Made by a program: the position numbers and the translations under genes. The notes under the pieces are model-generated. The model searched no databases, was not told the DNA's origin, and saw nothing but the letters and a program-made list of their open reading frames with translations. Shown here one piece after another: positions 16,398-24,878 of a DNA stretch of 64,000 bases (the first letter of the stretch is position 1; the number at the start of each line of letters is the position of its first letter). Source of the DNA: Hymenobacter cellulosivorans (GTDB lineage Bacteria > Bacteroidota > Bacteroidia > Cytophagales > Hymenobacteraceae); the NCBI RefSeq assembly GCF_022919135.1, contig NZ_CP095049.1, positions 806,001-870,000 of the forward strand, written 5' to 3'.

Positions 16398-17204
16398 ATG
16401 CTCGTCCTGCCCATTCTCAACGTGCGCCTGGCCGCCTGCCCCGCCGACTGGCAGCAGATGACGCCCACCGCCCAAGGCCGCCACTGCCAGAGCTGCAACC
16501 GGGAAGTAGTGGACTTCACCACCGCTACCCAGGCCGATTTGGCTGCCGCCCGCACGGCCGCGCCGAACGGGCATTTGTGTGGTCGTTTCCGGCAAGACCA
16601 GCTGGCCGCCCCGCCGCGGGTGCAATTGCGGCCCAAGCTGCGACGGTTCGTGGTGGCCCTTGTGCTGGTGTGCGGGCTAGGAATGACGAGCGGAGAAGCC
16701 TGGGCCCAGGTGAAAAAAGCAGGTGAGGCAACGCATTTTGAACCTGCTACCGAGTTACAACCCAAAAGTTTGGAGGCGCTGGGATTGGAAGCCTTGCAGC
16801 CGGCACCACAATTAAGCGACCAACGAAAAGAGCCGTTTCTGGGTGTATACGTAGAGCAAATGCCGAGTTACCCCGGGGGCATAGAAGGCTTGCTTGCGTA
16901 CTTACGGCAGAACCTGCGGTATCCACCCGACTCTACCGTTTCGGGCAAAGTGTTCGTCAGCTTCGTGGTCACCAAAACGGGGGCCGTTGCCGACGCCAAA
17001 GTTATCAAAGGCCTGGGCCCGGCCTTCGACGCGGAAGCCCTGCGCCTCGTGCAGCAAATGCCTGCCTGGGAGCCCGCCCGGCAGAATCAGCAGCCGGTAG
17101 CAGTTGCCTATACCCTCCCAATTCGCTTCGGTCCAGAGCTTCCGAGGGAACCAACGGCCAAGGAGGCCCGCCGCCAGGCCCGCGCACAGCGCCGTATACA
17201 GTAG
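16398..17204 (+). CDS. Energy transducer TonB with N-terminal Cys4 domain, copy 2
   Basis: 268 residues from the ATG at 16398, 4 nt after the stop of copy 1. An upstream in-frame start would overlap copy 1 and precede the conserved MLxLPxLNVRL opening shared by both, so it is rejected. Cys 14, 30, 33 and 61 are in the same positions as in copy 1. The membrane segment and AWAQ are conserved, the linker has diverged (EATHFEPATELQPKSLEALG), and the TonB domain (YVEQMPSYPGG, GKVFVSFVVTKTG, VAYTLPIRF) is intact. The two are probably co-transcribed and arose by tandem duplication. Confidence 0.8.
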   Translation: MLVLPILNVRLAACPADWQQMTPTAQGRHCQSCNREVVDFTTATQADLAAARTAAPNGHLCGRFRQDQLAAPPRVQLRPKLRRFVVALVLVCGLGMTSGEAWAQVKKAGEATHFEPATELQPKSLEALGLEALQPAPQLSDQRKEPFLGVYVEQMPSYPGGIEGLLAYLRQNLRYPPDSTVSGKVFVSFVVTKTGAVADAKVIKGLGPAFDAEALRLVQQMPAWEPARQNQQPVAVAYTLPIRFGPELPREPTAKEARRQARAQRRIQ

Positions 17205-17265
17205 CCTTCTACGGAAAACTTTCTATTTTCCCCGCATCCAACCCGAACCCCATCCCCTGCGCCTT

Positions 17266-18822
17266 ATGATTTTCACGCCCAGCCCCATGCTTTTGAAGCT
17301 GCTCTACACCCGCGGCAGCCTGCACAATACGCCCGAGGGCGTGGCCTTCAGCATCAAAAACCGCCTCGACACGGTGCGCATCACCCGCATCGACGCCGTG
17401 CTGATTGACGGGCAGCGCCTGGGCCTGGAGCAGATTGCCCTCGACCTGGGCAACGGCGATGTGCGCCCCGCCACGGTCTTCAACGCCGACTCGGCCGGCT
17501 ACGAGCTGCCCGTGGGCCAGGCTGCCACGTTTCACCTGGTCACGGAGCACCTGAAGGAAGGCATTCATAAAGTGTGCGTGCAGTTTGCCGCCGACCCCTT
17601 CGGCGACCTGAACGTGGAGGTGGAAGATGCTATTGTCAACCAGTCGGCGAGTCGCACCCGTATCCCGCGCCAGGACCAGGATGACTACTCCGAGGCCGCC
17701 ATTCAGGCCCGGCAGCGCTTTGCCGAGGAGTTTTCGGGCCAAGAGTTCAAGCACCTGAAGCACTACTCCTTCGATGCCCACGACCTGCAGGGCAACTGCG
17801 AGCATTTCACCGGCGTGGCCCAGATTCCGGTGGGGTTGGCCGGGCCCCTGACCGTGAACGGCGAGCACGCCCAGGGTGACTTTCTGATTCCGATGGCCAC
17901 TACGGAAGGCACTCTGGTAGCCAGCTACAACCGCGGCATCCAGGTACTTAACCTGTGCGGGGGCGTGAAGTGCACCGTCATCGGCGACGCCATGCAGCGG
18001 GCTCCGGTCTTTGTCTTCGACGACGCCCGCGGGGCCCGGGACTTTGGCAAGTGGGTGGAAGAGGAAATCGACAAGATCCGGCCTGAAGCCGAAAGCACCT
18101 CCCGCGTAGCCAAGCTCCAGTACATCGACACGTATCTGAGCAACAAGTTTGCCTACCTGCGCTTCAACTTCTCAACCGGCGACGCGGCCGGCCAAAACAT
18201 GGTGGGCCGGGCCACGTTTGCCGCCTGCTCCTGGATTCTGGAAAACTACAAGGGCGCCCCCATTCGCCATTTCTACCTCGAATCTAACTTCGCCACCGAC
18301 AAGAAAGCCAGCCAGATCAACGTGATGCGCACCCGTGGTAAGCGCGTGGTAGCCGAGTGCGTGATTAAGCGCGACATTCTGCAGCAGCGTATGCGCGTGA
18401 CGCCCGAGCAGCTGGCCTACCACGGGCAGGTGAGCAATGTGGGCGCCTTTCTGAGCGGGGCCAACAACAACGGCGCCCACTCGGCCAACGGCATTACGGC
18501 CCTCTTCATTGCCACCGGCCAGGACGTGGCCAACGTGTCGGAATCGTCGGCTGGCGTGCTGTACTCGGAAGTCACCAAGGAGGGCGACTTGTACCTGAGC
18601 ATTACCATTCCCTCGCTCATCGTGGCTACTCACGGCGGCGGCACTGGCCTGGCCACTCAGAACGAGTGCCTGCGGATGCTGGGCTGCGTGGGCCGGGGCA
18701 CGGTAAACAAGTTTGCCGAAATCGTGGCCGGCGTGGTGCTGGCCGGCGAACTGAGCCTGGGCTCCGCTATTTCCTCCTCCGACTGGGTCAGCAGCCACGA
18801 GCAGTACGGCCGCAACCGCTAG
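17266..18822 (+). CDS. Hydroxymethylglutaryl-CoA reductase with extra N-terminal domain
   Basis: 518 residues. The ATG at 17266 is preferred because an upstream in-frame start would overlap copy 2 of TonB. Residues about 150-518 are HMG-CoA reductase, with candidate catalytic Glu in NCEHFTG (about 178), Lys in DKKAS (about 346), Asp in GQDVANVS (about 420) and the C-terminal His in SSHEQYGR. GDAAGQNM and THGGGTGLATQ are cofactor/substrate loops, in the class I style. It reduces HMG-CoA to mevalonate for isoprenoids. The first 130 residues form a beta-rich region (LLYTRGSLHNTPEGVAFSIK) not found in the minimal enzyme. Confidence 0.88.
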   Translation: MIFTPSPMLLKLLYTRGSLHNTPEGVAFSIKNRLDTVRITRIDAVLIDGQRLGLEQIALDLGNGDVRPATVFNADSAGYELPVGQAATFHLVTEHLKEGIHKVCVQFAADPFGDLNVEVEDAIVNQSASRTRIPRQDQDDYSEAAIQARQRFAEEFSGQEFKHLKHYSFDAHDLQGNCEHFTGVAQIPVGLAGPLTVNGEHAQGDFLIPMATTEGTLVASYNRGIQVLNLCGGVKCTVIGDAMQRAPVFVFDDARGARDFGKWVEEEIDKIRPEAESTSRVAKLQYIDTYLSNKFAYLRFNFSTGDAAGQNMVGRATFAACSWILENYKGAPIRHFYLESNFATDKKASQINVMRTRGKRVVAECVIKRDILQQRMRVTPEQLAYHGQVSNVGAFLSGANNNGAHSANGITALFIATGQDVANVSESSAGVLYSEVTKEGDLYLSITIPSLIVATHGGGTGLATQNECLRMLGCVGRGTVNKFAEIVAGVVLAGELSLGSAISSSDWVSSHEQYGRNR

Positions 18823-18860
18823 ACCGGTGCCCTAGGCGCGCCTTCCGACAGCTCCTGCCC

Positions 18861-18958
18861 GTCATGCGGCGCTGGTCGAAGCATCTTTCCCGCACTGGTA
18901 AAAGTTAGTTACTACTGCAGCAAAGATGCTTCGCCTAGCGCCGCATGACGTTCTTTTT
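18861..18958. repeat. Long palindrome with GTCATGC arms (possible terminator)
   Basis: The arms GTCATGCGGCGCT..CGAAGCATCTTT and AAAGATGCTTCG..AGCGCCGCATGAC enclose about 33 nt of loop and are followed by GTTCTTTTTT. It lies 38 nt after the HMG-CoA reductase stop and can serve as its terminator. It shares its outer arm and T-run with the short hairpin at 33301-33340. Confidence 0.75.
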
Positions 18959-19102
18959 TACTCCGTAGCCGCTTCCTGCCGCTACTTAATATATTGGGTG
19001 CCAGCCCGACGGCGGGTAGCAGGCAACACTTTGCACCATGGGCGGGTCCTTGCCAAGGAAGTGCGTTCTTTACCCCCTGGTTGCTTAACCTTATTGCCTA
19101 TT

Positions 19103-20662
19103 ATGAAAAGACTCATACTACTTGGCCTAGTAAGTCTGCCCCACCTGCTGCGCGCTCAGGCGGCTCACCCCAACGTGCTGATCAGCGTGCAGAACTCGCC
19201 CAACGAGACGAGCATTGCCATCAACCCTAAGAACACCCAGCAGCTCATTGCCGGGGCCAACCTCAACAACCAGTACAGCTCGCTCGACGGGGGCCGCACC
19301 TGGACGTGGCGCACCCTGACCTCGCCCTATTCCGTGTGGGGCGACCCGGTGGTGGTGGCCGACACGACCGGCGCGTTCTATTACTTCCACCTGTCGAACC
19401 CTGGCGCCACTTCCTACTCGTTTCCGTTTATCGACCGGCTGCTGGTGCAGCGCACTGCCGCGGCTGCCCAGCCTTTCAGCTACCGCAGCTACTTTGCCCT
19501 GAACCCGCCCAAGCAGCAGGACAAGGAATGGGTGGCCGTAGACCGCAAAACCAACGCCCTGTACGCCACCTGGACCGAGTTCGACAACTACGGCAGCCTT
19601 AGCTCCCGCGACAGTACCCGGATTCTGTTCTCTAAATCCCTGGACCAGGCCCAAACCTGGAGCCCGCCCCAGCGCATCAGCTTCTACGGCGGCGACGCCG
19701 TGGATGAGGACGAAACCGTGGAAGGCGCCGTGCCGACGGTAGGACCTAACGGCGAAATCTACACCGCCTGGGCCGGGCCCCGCGGCATCGTTTTCAACCG
19801 CAGCCTGGACCTGGGCCAGACCTGGCTGCCCAAAGAGCGCACCATCGTGAGCCAGCCCGGCGGCTGGGATTACGCCGTGCCGGGCATTTCCCGGGCCAAC
19901 GGTTTGCCTGTAACGGTCTGCGACGTAAGCCCCGGCCCGCACCGCGGCACCATCTACGTGAACTGGACCGACCAGCGCAACGGCCCCTCCGACACCGACG
20001 TGTGGCTGACCCGCAGCACCGACGGCGGCCAGACCTGGAGCGCGCCCACCCGCGTCAACAACGATGCGCCGGGCCGCCACCAGTTTTTCACCTGGATGAC
20101 CGTCGACCAGAAAACCGGCTACCTGTGGTTTGTTTTCTACGACCGACGCAACTACACCGACACCCGTACCGACGTGTACGCCGCCCGCAGTACCGACGGG
20201 GGCCAGACGTTCCAGAACTTCCGAATCAGCCAGAGCCCGTTTGTGCCCAACGAAGACACCTTCTTCGGGGACTACAGCAACATCACGGCCCACGACAACG
20301 TGGTGCGCCCCGTCTGGACCCGCCTCGACAACACCCAGCTCAGCGTCTGGACGGCCCTGATTGACGTGACCGTACTGGCCTCGAAAGGGCCGGGCGCCCT
20401 GCCCGAGCTGACGCTGCAAACCTACCCCAACCCCGCCGCTCACACCCTGCACCTGGCCCTGGACCTTCCTACCGCCGCCCTGACCCACGTGGAGCTACGC
20501 ACCCCTACCGGCCAGCTGCTGCGCACGGCCCTGCACCAAAACCTGCCCGCCGGCCACCAGCAGCTAACCGTGCCGGTGCGCGACCTGCCCACCGGCGTCT
20601 ACCTGCTCGAAGTCAAGATTGGAGCCACCACTCTGCACCGCCGCGTGACGGTAATCCACTAA
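19103..20662 (+). CDS. Secreted Asp-box (sialidase/BNR-like) protein with T9SS sorting domain
   Basis: 519 residues from the ATG at 19103, which opens a signal peptide (MKRLILLGLVSLPHLLRAQ). Five Asp-box repeats are visible: SLDGGRTW, SLDQAQTW, SLDLGQTW, STDGGQTW and STDGGQTF, which mark a six-bladed propeller as in exo-alpha-sialidases. I do not see a confident set of the arginine triad and Asp/Tyr catalytic residues, so enzymatic activity is uncertain. The C-terminus is a T9SS domain (TYPNPAAHTLHLAL, with PTGVYLLEVKIG near the end). Confidence 0.82.
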   Translation: MKRLILLGLVSLPHLLRAQAAHPNVLISVQNSPNETSIAINPKNTQQLIAGANLNNQYSSLDGGRTWTWRTLTSPYSVWGDPVVVADTTGAFYYFHLSNPGATSYSFPFIDRLLVQRTAAAAQPFSYRSYFALNPPKQQDKEWVAVDRKTNALYATWTEFDNYGSLSSRDSTRILFSKSLDQAQTWSPPQRISFYGGDAVDEDETVEGAVPTVGPNGEIYTAWAGPRGIVFNRSLDLGQTWLPKERTIVSQPGGWDYAVPGISRANGLPVTVCDVSPGPHRGTIYVNWTDQRNGPSDTDVWLTRSTDGGQTWSAPTRVNNDAPGRHQFFTWMTVDQKTGYLWFVFYDRRNYTDTRTDVYAARSTDGGQTFQNFRISQSPFVPNEDTFFGDYSNITAHDNVVRPVWTRLDNTQLSVWTALIDVTVLASKGPGALPELTLQTYPNPAAHTLHLALDLPTAALTHVELRTPTGQLLRTALHQNLPAGHQQLTVPVRDLPTGVYLLEVKIGATTLHRRVTVIH

Positions 20663-20664
20663 AA

Positions 20665-20699
20665 CGCAAAAGGGCCGCTGACATCAGCGGCCCTTTGCA
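20665..20699. terminator. Bidirectional terminator between convergent genes
   Basis: GCAAAAGGGCCGCTGA pairs with TCAGCGGCCCTTTGC with a two-base loop, placed between the convergent genes ending at 20662 (+) and 20718 (-). Confidence 0.75.
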
Positions 20700-20717
20700 A
20701 TTGATGCAACCCGGCTT

Positions 20718-21245
20718 TTACAGCGGGTCGGCGGTTACTTTGAACTTGGAATCGGCACGTACGGTGATTTCACGGGCAATGGAGCGGTTCACGGTAGCCT
20801 CGGTGTGGAGCGTGTAGCTGGAGGCTTTGATGTACTTGTCGAGCTTGGTACCGCTGGCCGTCAGCTCAATGCTGGACACGCCCTTGGGCACGGCATCGAG
20901 GTAGGCCAGGGGCACGATGTCGTTCTGGTCGGTGCCGATGGAGATTTTGATCTTGCTCAGAAAGTCAAAATTCTCGGCCTGCGGGTCGGTGATGGTGAGC
21001 GTGAGCTTGCTCAGCGACACGTCTTTCACCAGGTCGGCGCTGGTGTTATTGTTCTTAAACGTCTCGTTGGCATTGACCGTGACGGGCACCGGCAGCACCA
21101 CGGGCGTGGCAATAAAGACCGAACTGGCCGGCACCTTGATGTTCTGCGACGACGAGATTTCGAAGGTCAGCAGCTGCTTGATCTTTTTGCAGCTCATGAA
21201 GCCCAGCAGCAGAAACAACGGGGCCAGAAGGATGACTTTTTTCAT
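20718..21245 (-). CDS. Hypothetical lipoprotein
   Basis: 175 residues. It begins MKKVILLAPLFLLLGFMSC, a lipoprotein signal with the modified Cys at 19. The mature part is beta-rich and Thr/Val/Ser-rich without cysteines (PVVLPVPVTVNANETF, SKLTLTITDP, TLHTEATVNRSIAREITVRA). I do not recognise a family. It is probably anchored to a membrane as an adhesin-like or structural beta-sandwich. Confidence 0.6.
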   Translation of the reverse strand: MKKVILLAPLFLLLGFMSCKKIKQLLTFEISSSQNIKVPASSVFIATPVVLPVPVTVNANETFKNNNTSADLVKDVSLSKLTLTITDPQAENFDFLSKIKISIGTDQNDIVPLAYLDAVPKGVSSIELTASGTKLDKYIKASSYTLHTEATVNRSIAREITVRADSKFKVTADPL

Positions 21246-21399
21246 GTTGGTCAGTTCTTGCAGAAGGTAAAGAAGAGGTTGGAAAACGATAACGCCGGCA
21301 CTAAAAGTTTAGTGCCGGCGGTTCGGTGGGCAATCTACTGACCAAATTCGCTTAATCCCAGAGCCAGTAGCTAAATCCGGCCCCGGTCAAGCTCATTTC

Positions 21400-22605
21400 T
21401 TAGTTCGTCAACAGTACTTTTTTCTTAGTTGACGTCCCCTTGTTGTTAGTCACAACCAGGAAATAGGCACCCCGGGGCAGGTTTTTGGTGGCAATAGAAG
21501 TCAAGCTCTCTTTCTTATACTCTACTACCAACTGTCCCTGCATGGTATAAAGCTTCGCACTCGCAACCGTGCCTTCGGAGGCTGGCAAGCTGAAGTTGAT
21601 GACATCCGTTGCTGGCACGGGATATACTTCAAGGTTCTGGGTTAACGTGGAGCTGGTTTCTTCTTCTTCTTTCGCCGGGCGGTAAGGCTCCTGGTCACCG
21701 GCATTGATGGTAATCGTCATCGAAATAGGCTGACCACACGCATCAATATAGCTGACGCTCAGCAGTCTTGAGTTCGTGTACGAAGGCGCCTGCAACTGAA
21801 TGCGGTTGGTACCCAGCCCACCAACAATCTGCCAGTCAGAGGGAATAGTCCAGTTGTAGTTGCTTCCCCCACCGGTTTCCCAAGCTCCGACAGAGTTCAG
21901 CGGAATAGCGTAAGGACCGGCTATCTGAGCAATCGTCGGCTCCCGGTAAAAAGTAACTGTGCTGGTCGTGCTTGTGAGCGGGCAGTTGCCATTATAGGCG
22001 GTTACTGTAACCGTGCCGGTGGTAGCATTCGTGTTGGGCACAAACCGAGCAACGCAGCCGCCGGCTTCCAGGTAGGTCAGGGGCCATCCTTCCGAGCACG
22101 ACCAATCATAGCGGGTAGCACCTTGTACCGATGCAATTCGGAAGGTCACTAAGCCTGCACTGCAATCCATGTAATCAGGATAGATCGGCCCAACCTGCGC
22201 TGTACCAATGACAACCTGTTTCTCGGCATCATTTCTACTATTCCATATCCCCCACCAGCTCGATCTTGTACTAACCTTAATCTTGCCTGTTCCTGAGCCA
22301 TTATTCCATTTAACCTCAATGGCTGGATAAGCATGTATAAAATACTCCATATCTGTAAAAGTGATGGAGGTAGTTCCAGGAGCTGGCTTTGCGCCTAATT
22401 GGTTGTGGCCGATAATCGTCCCTCCGGTCACTTCAAATGTGTACTCCCAGGTAGTGTTGATGTTGGTGTAGGCAGAATACCAGCCCGTTTCGTTAGGGCA
22501 CCCTGTCGAATTGCCGCTGATTTCAATACCGACAAGGTCGGCCCGAGCCTGAGTGGCTAAGCAGCAAAGTAAAAGGGCCAGCAAAAAGTAGAATTTGTTT
22601 TTCAT
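21400..22605 (-). CDS. Secreted T9SS type A sorting-domain protein
   Basis: 401 residues. A signal peptide (LLALLLCCLATQARA) is followed by a region of Ig/PKD-like beta units: EYTFEVTGGTIIGHNQLG, TRYDWSC, SNYNWTIPSDWQIVGG and LLSVSYIDACGQP. A T9SS C-terminal domain is present (VYPVPATDVINFSLP, with GAYFLVVTNNKG near the end). No enzymatic motif is seen; likely a cell-surface or secreted protein. Codon use and base composition look lower in GC than the neighbours by eye. An AT-rich region follows its start upstream (22606-22700). Confidence 0.75.
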   Translation of the reverse strand: MKNKFYFLLALLLCCLATQARADLVGIEISGNSTGCPNETGWYSAYTNINTTWEYTFEVTGGTIIGHNQLGAKPAPGTTSITFTDMEYFIHAYPAIEVKWNNGSGTGKIKVSTRSSWWGIWNSRNDAEKQVVIGTAQVGPIYPDYMDCSAGLVTFRIASVQGATRYDWSCSEGWPLTYLEAGGCVARFVPNTNATTGTVTVTAYNGNCPLTSTTSTVTFYREPTIAQIAGPYAIPLNSVGAWETGGGSNYNWTIPSDWQIVGGLGTNRIQLQAPSYTNSRLLSVSYIDACGQPISMTITINAGDQEPYRPAKEEEETSSTLTQNLEVYPVPATDVINFSLPASEGTVASAKLYTMQGQLVVEYKKESLTSIATKNLPRGAYFLVVTNNKGTSTKKKVLLTN

Positions 22606-22720
22606 GATAGGGTAGTATGATTAGGTGATTAATGAGTTCATAATATTAACACTATATAACAATAGTATACATAGTGAATAAATTATTTAACTGACTGGTA
22701 ACACAGCATACAACGAATCC

Positions 22721-22786
22721 GGCCCCGCACGGAGAACCAACGCATAGCCAGTTGCCTAGCTAATAGTTGGCGCTCCATGCGGGGCC
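22721..22786 (-). terminator. Hairpin downstream of the homogentisate dioxygenase gene
   Basis: The arms GGCCCCGCA (22721-22729) and TGCGGGGCC (22778-22786) are perfectly complementary, extended by imperfect pairing of GGAG..CCAAC with GTTGG..CTCC. It lies just past the stop of the minus-strand gene at 22816. There is no T-run directly after it. Confidence 0.55.
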
Positions 22787-22815
22787 GAACTCTATTTTCA
22801 GGTTATATAGGTGGC

Positions 22816-24023
22816 TCAGTCCATCATATCGGCTGAGCGGGGTGGCTCGTGCTTGAAATCCGGGTTCCAGCTCATCGGATACTTCTCATCCAGATAGGGC
22901 AGGGCGGCCTCGGTCAGGTACAGCGGCCGGAACGTGTCGACCATCACGGCCAGCTCGTGGGTTTCCTTTTTGCCGATGCTGGCTTCTACCGTGCCGGGGT
23001 GCGGCCCGTGCGGGATGCCGCTGGGATGCACCGTAAACGAGGCCAGGTCGATGCCTTTGCGCGACATGAAGTTGCCGGCCACATAGTACAGCACCTCGTC
23101 GGAGTCCACGTTGGAGTGGTTGTAGGGCGCCGGGATGCTGTCGGGGTGGTAGTCGAACAGGCGGGGCACAAAGGAGCAGATCACGAAGTTGTGCGCCTCG
23201 AAGGTTTGGTGCACGGGTGGCGGCTGGTGAATGCGGCCCGTAATCGGCTCAAAATCGTGAATACTGAAGGCGTAGGGGTAGAAGTACCCATCCCAGCCGA
23301 CCACATCGAAGGGCGAGTGGCCGTAGGTAAGTTGGTGCAAATAGCCTTCCTTCTTGATCTTAACCAGGTACTCGCCCGACTCGCGCACGTCGCCGGTAAT
23401 GAGCTGGTGCGGGGGCCGGATGTCCCGCTCGCAGTAGGGCGAATGCTCCAGCAGCTGCCCGAAGTGGTTGCGGTAGCGCCGGCAGGTTTCGATGGGGCTG
23501 AACGACTCGATAATGAGCAACCGCACCGGCCCCTCGTCGAAGTGAAGCTGGTGAATAATGGTGCGCGGAATCACGACGTAGTCGCCGGGCTCGAAGCGCA
23601 CGATGCCCAGCTGGCTCCACAGCTCCCCGCTGCCCTCGTGCACGAAAATTACCTCGTCGGCCAAGGCGTTTTTGTAGTAATAGTCCATGCGCCGCTCCGT
23701 GGGGTTGCAGATGCTCATGGTCACATCGGCATTGCCGATGAGGGTCTGCCGAGCCTGCAGGTAGTCGCCGCCGGTGGTGGTCTGGCTCAGGGTACGCAGG
23801 TGGCTGGGCTCCAGAGGCCGGTCTTTCAGCAGCTTGGGCGCGTAAGGCACCGGCTCCCCTACTTTCTTGATCTGCGTGGGGGGTGAATGTGATAGAGCAG
23901 CGACGAGACGCCATGAAAACCCAACGTGCCCACCAGCTGCTCGGAGTAGAGCGTGCCGTCGGGCTGGCGGAACTGGGTGTGGCGCTTGTGCGGAATCTGC
24001 CCAATACGATGGTAGTAAGCCAT
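22816..24023 (-). CDS. hmgA: Homogentisate 1,2-dioxygenase, split by a one-base frameshift
   Basis: The N-terminus MAYYHRIGQIPHKRHTQFRQ begins at 24023 in one frame and runs to HIHPP. The rest, from PPTQIKKVGEPVPYAP to the end, continues in the next frame. The join is a run of six G on the + strand (23878-23883); seven would restore HIHPPTQIKK and a 402-residue protein of normal family length. Metal-binding His/Glu segments are present (HQLHFDEGPV, FEAHNFVICSF, HPSGIPHGPHPG). The enzyme opens the homogentisate ring in tyrosine/phenylalanine breakdown. A sequencing error is my preferred explanation. Confidence 0.85.
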
Positions 24024-24179
24024 ACAAAACGAATTTTCGGGTGGGAAAACGGGTGGACTTGGGTTGGTGAAGGTAAGCAGCCCGGCCCAAACCCGCCACA
24101 CCTGCCGTTGGGCTTAGACATGGGCAGTGGTAGAGCTGGCTGCTGGTAATACGAACAGAAAACACTTATTTTTAGCCAG

Positions 24180-24764
24180 ATGAGAAAAAAATTTATCCTA
24201 GCGGTTCTATTGCTTAGTAGCGGCTGCAAAGCTTTCGACCCGGCCCTGCTCAATCCTACGGCCGAAACCCTGCCTACCCGCCTGCCCACGCTTACGCCCG
24301 AGGTGCAGAGTGAGCGTATCCTACTATCTTTTAGCCCGATGGCCGTGCCCAACGACGTGCGCATCCTTTTTGAGCGCGAAGTACGCGAGGTACTCAGTGA
24401 GCCGTATGGCAAGTCGCGGGGCTTTTTGGTGCTACACACCCGCCGGGTGAGTGCCCGGCCCGGCCTGGGCTTCACCTTTGCTTCGATCATGACGGCGGGC
24501 AGCCTTAACCTGTTTGGTTTTCCCTGGGCCCGCTACCGCTACGTCGTTGACGTGCAGCTCGACGTGCTCAACCAGCGCCGGGAGCTCATCGGTTCGTACC
24601 GGGGCACGGGGCAGGCTCGCGCTACGGCTGGCCTGTTTAGCCGCACCAACTATAGCCAGCCAGACCGGGTGCTGTATGTGCAATGCGTCCGGCAGGGCCT
24701 CGACCAGATCATCCCGCAACTACGTCCCGAAACGGCGCGTTTGCAAGCCGCACTGGCACTATAG
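24180..24764 (+). CDS. Hypothetical lipoprotein
   Basis: 194 residues. It begins MRKKFILAVLLLSSGCKAF, with a lipobox Cys at 16. The mature part has no motif I know; it alternates beta strands and polar turns (FGFPWARYRYVVDVQLDVL, LIGSYRGTGQA). A likely membrane-attached protein of unknown role. The start is 156 nt from the divergent homogentisate dioxygenase start. A TATTTTTA lies just before the ATG but no -33 partner is seen. Confidence 0.6.
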   Translation: MRKKFILAVLLLSSGCKAFDPALLNPTAETLPTRLPTLTPEVQSERILLSFSPMAVPNDVRILFEREVREVLSEPYGKSRGFLVLHTRRVSARPGLGFTFASIMTAGSLNLFGFPWARYRYVVDVQLDVLNQRRELIGSYRGTGQARATAGLFSRTNYSQPDRVLYVQCVRQGLDQIIPQLRPETARLQAALAL

Positions 24765-24801
24765 AGTCCCGCTACGTGTTACTGGCCCTGGTGCCGCGGT
24801 T

Positions 24802-24835
24802 TTTGTCGACAACGCGGCGCGGGTGCGTACCTTTG
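24802..24835 (+). promoter_or_regulatory. Bacteroidota promoter (TTTG-N22-TACCTTTG)
   Basis: TTTG at 24802-24805 and TACCTTTG at 24828-24835 are 22 nt apart, within the range accepted for the primary sigma factor of Bacteroidota. The transglutaminase gene starts 44 nt downstream. Confidence 0.65.
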
Positions 24836-24878
24836 CGCCTTCTCCGTTACTGCCACGGCTTCACTTTATCCCTTTATT

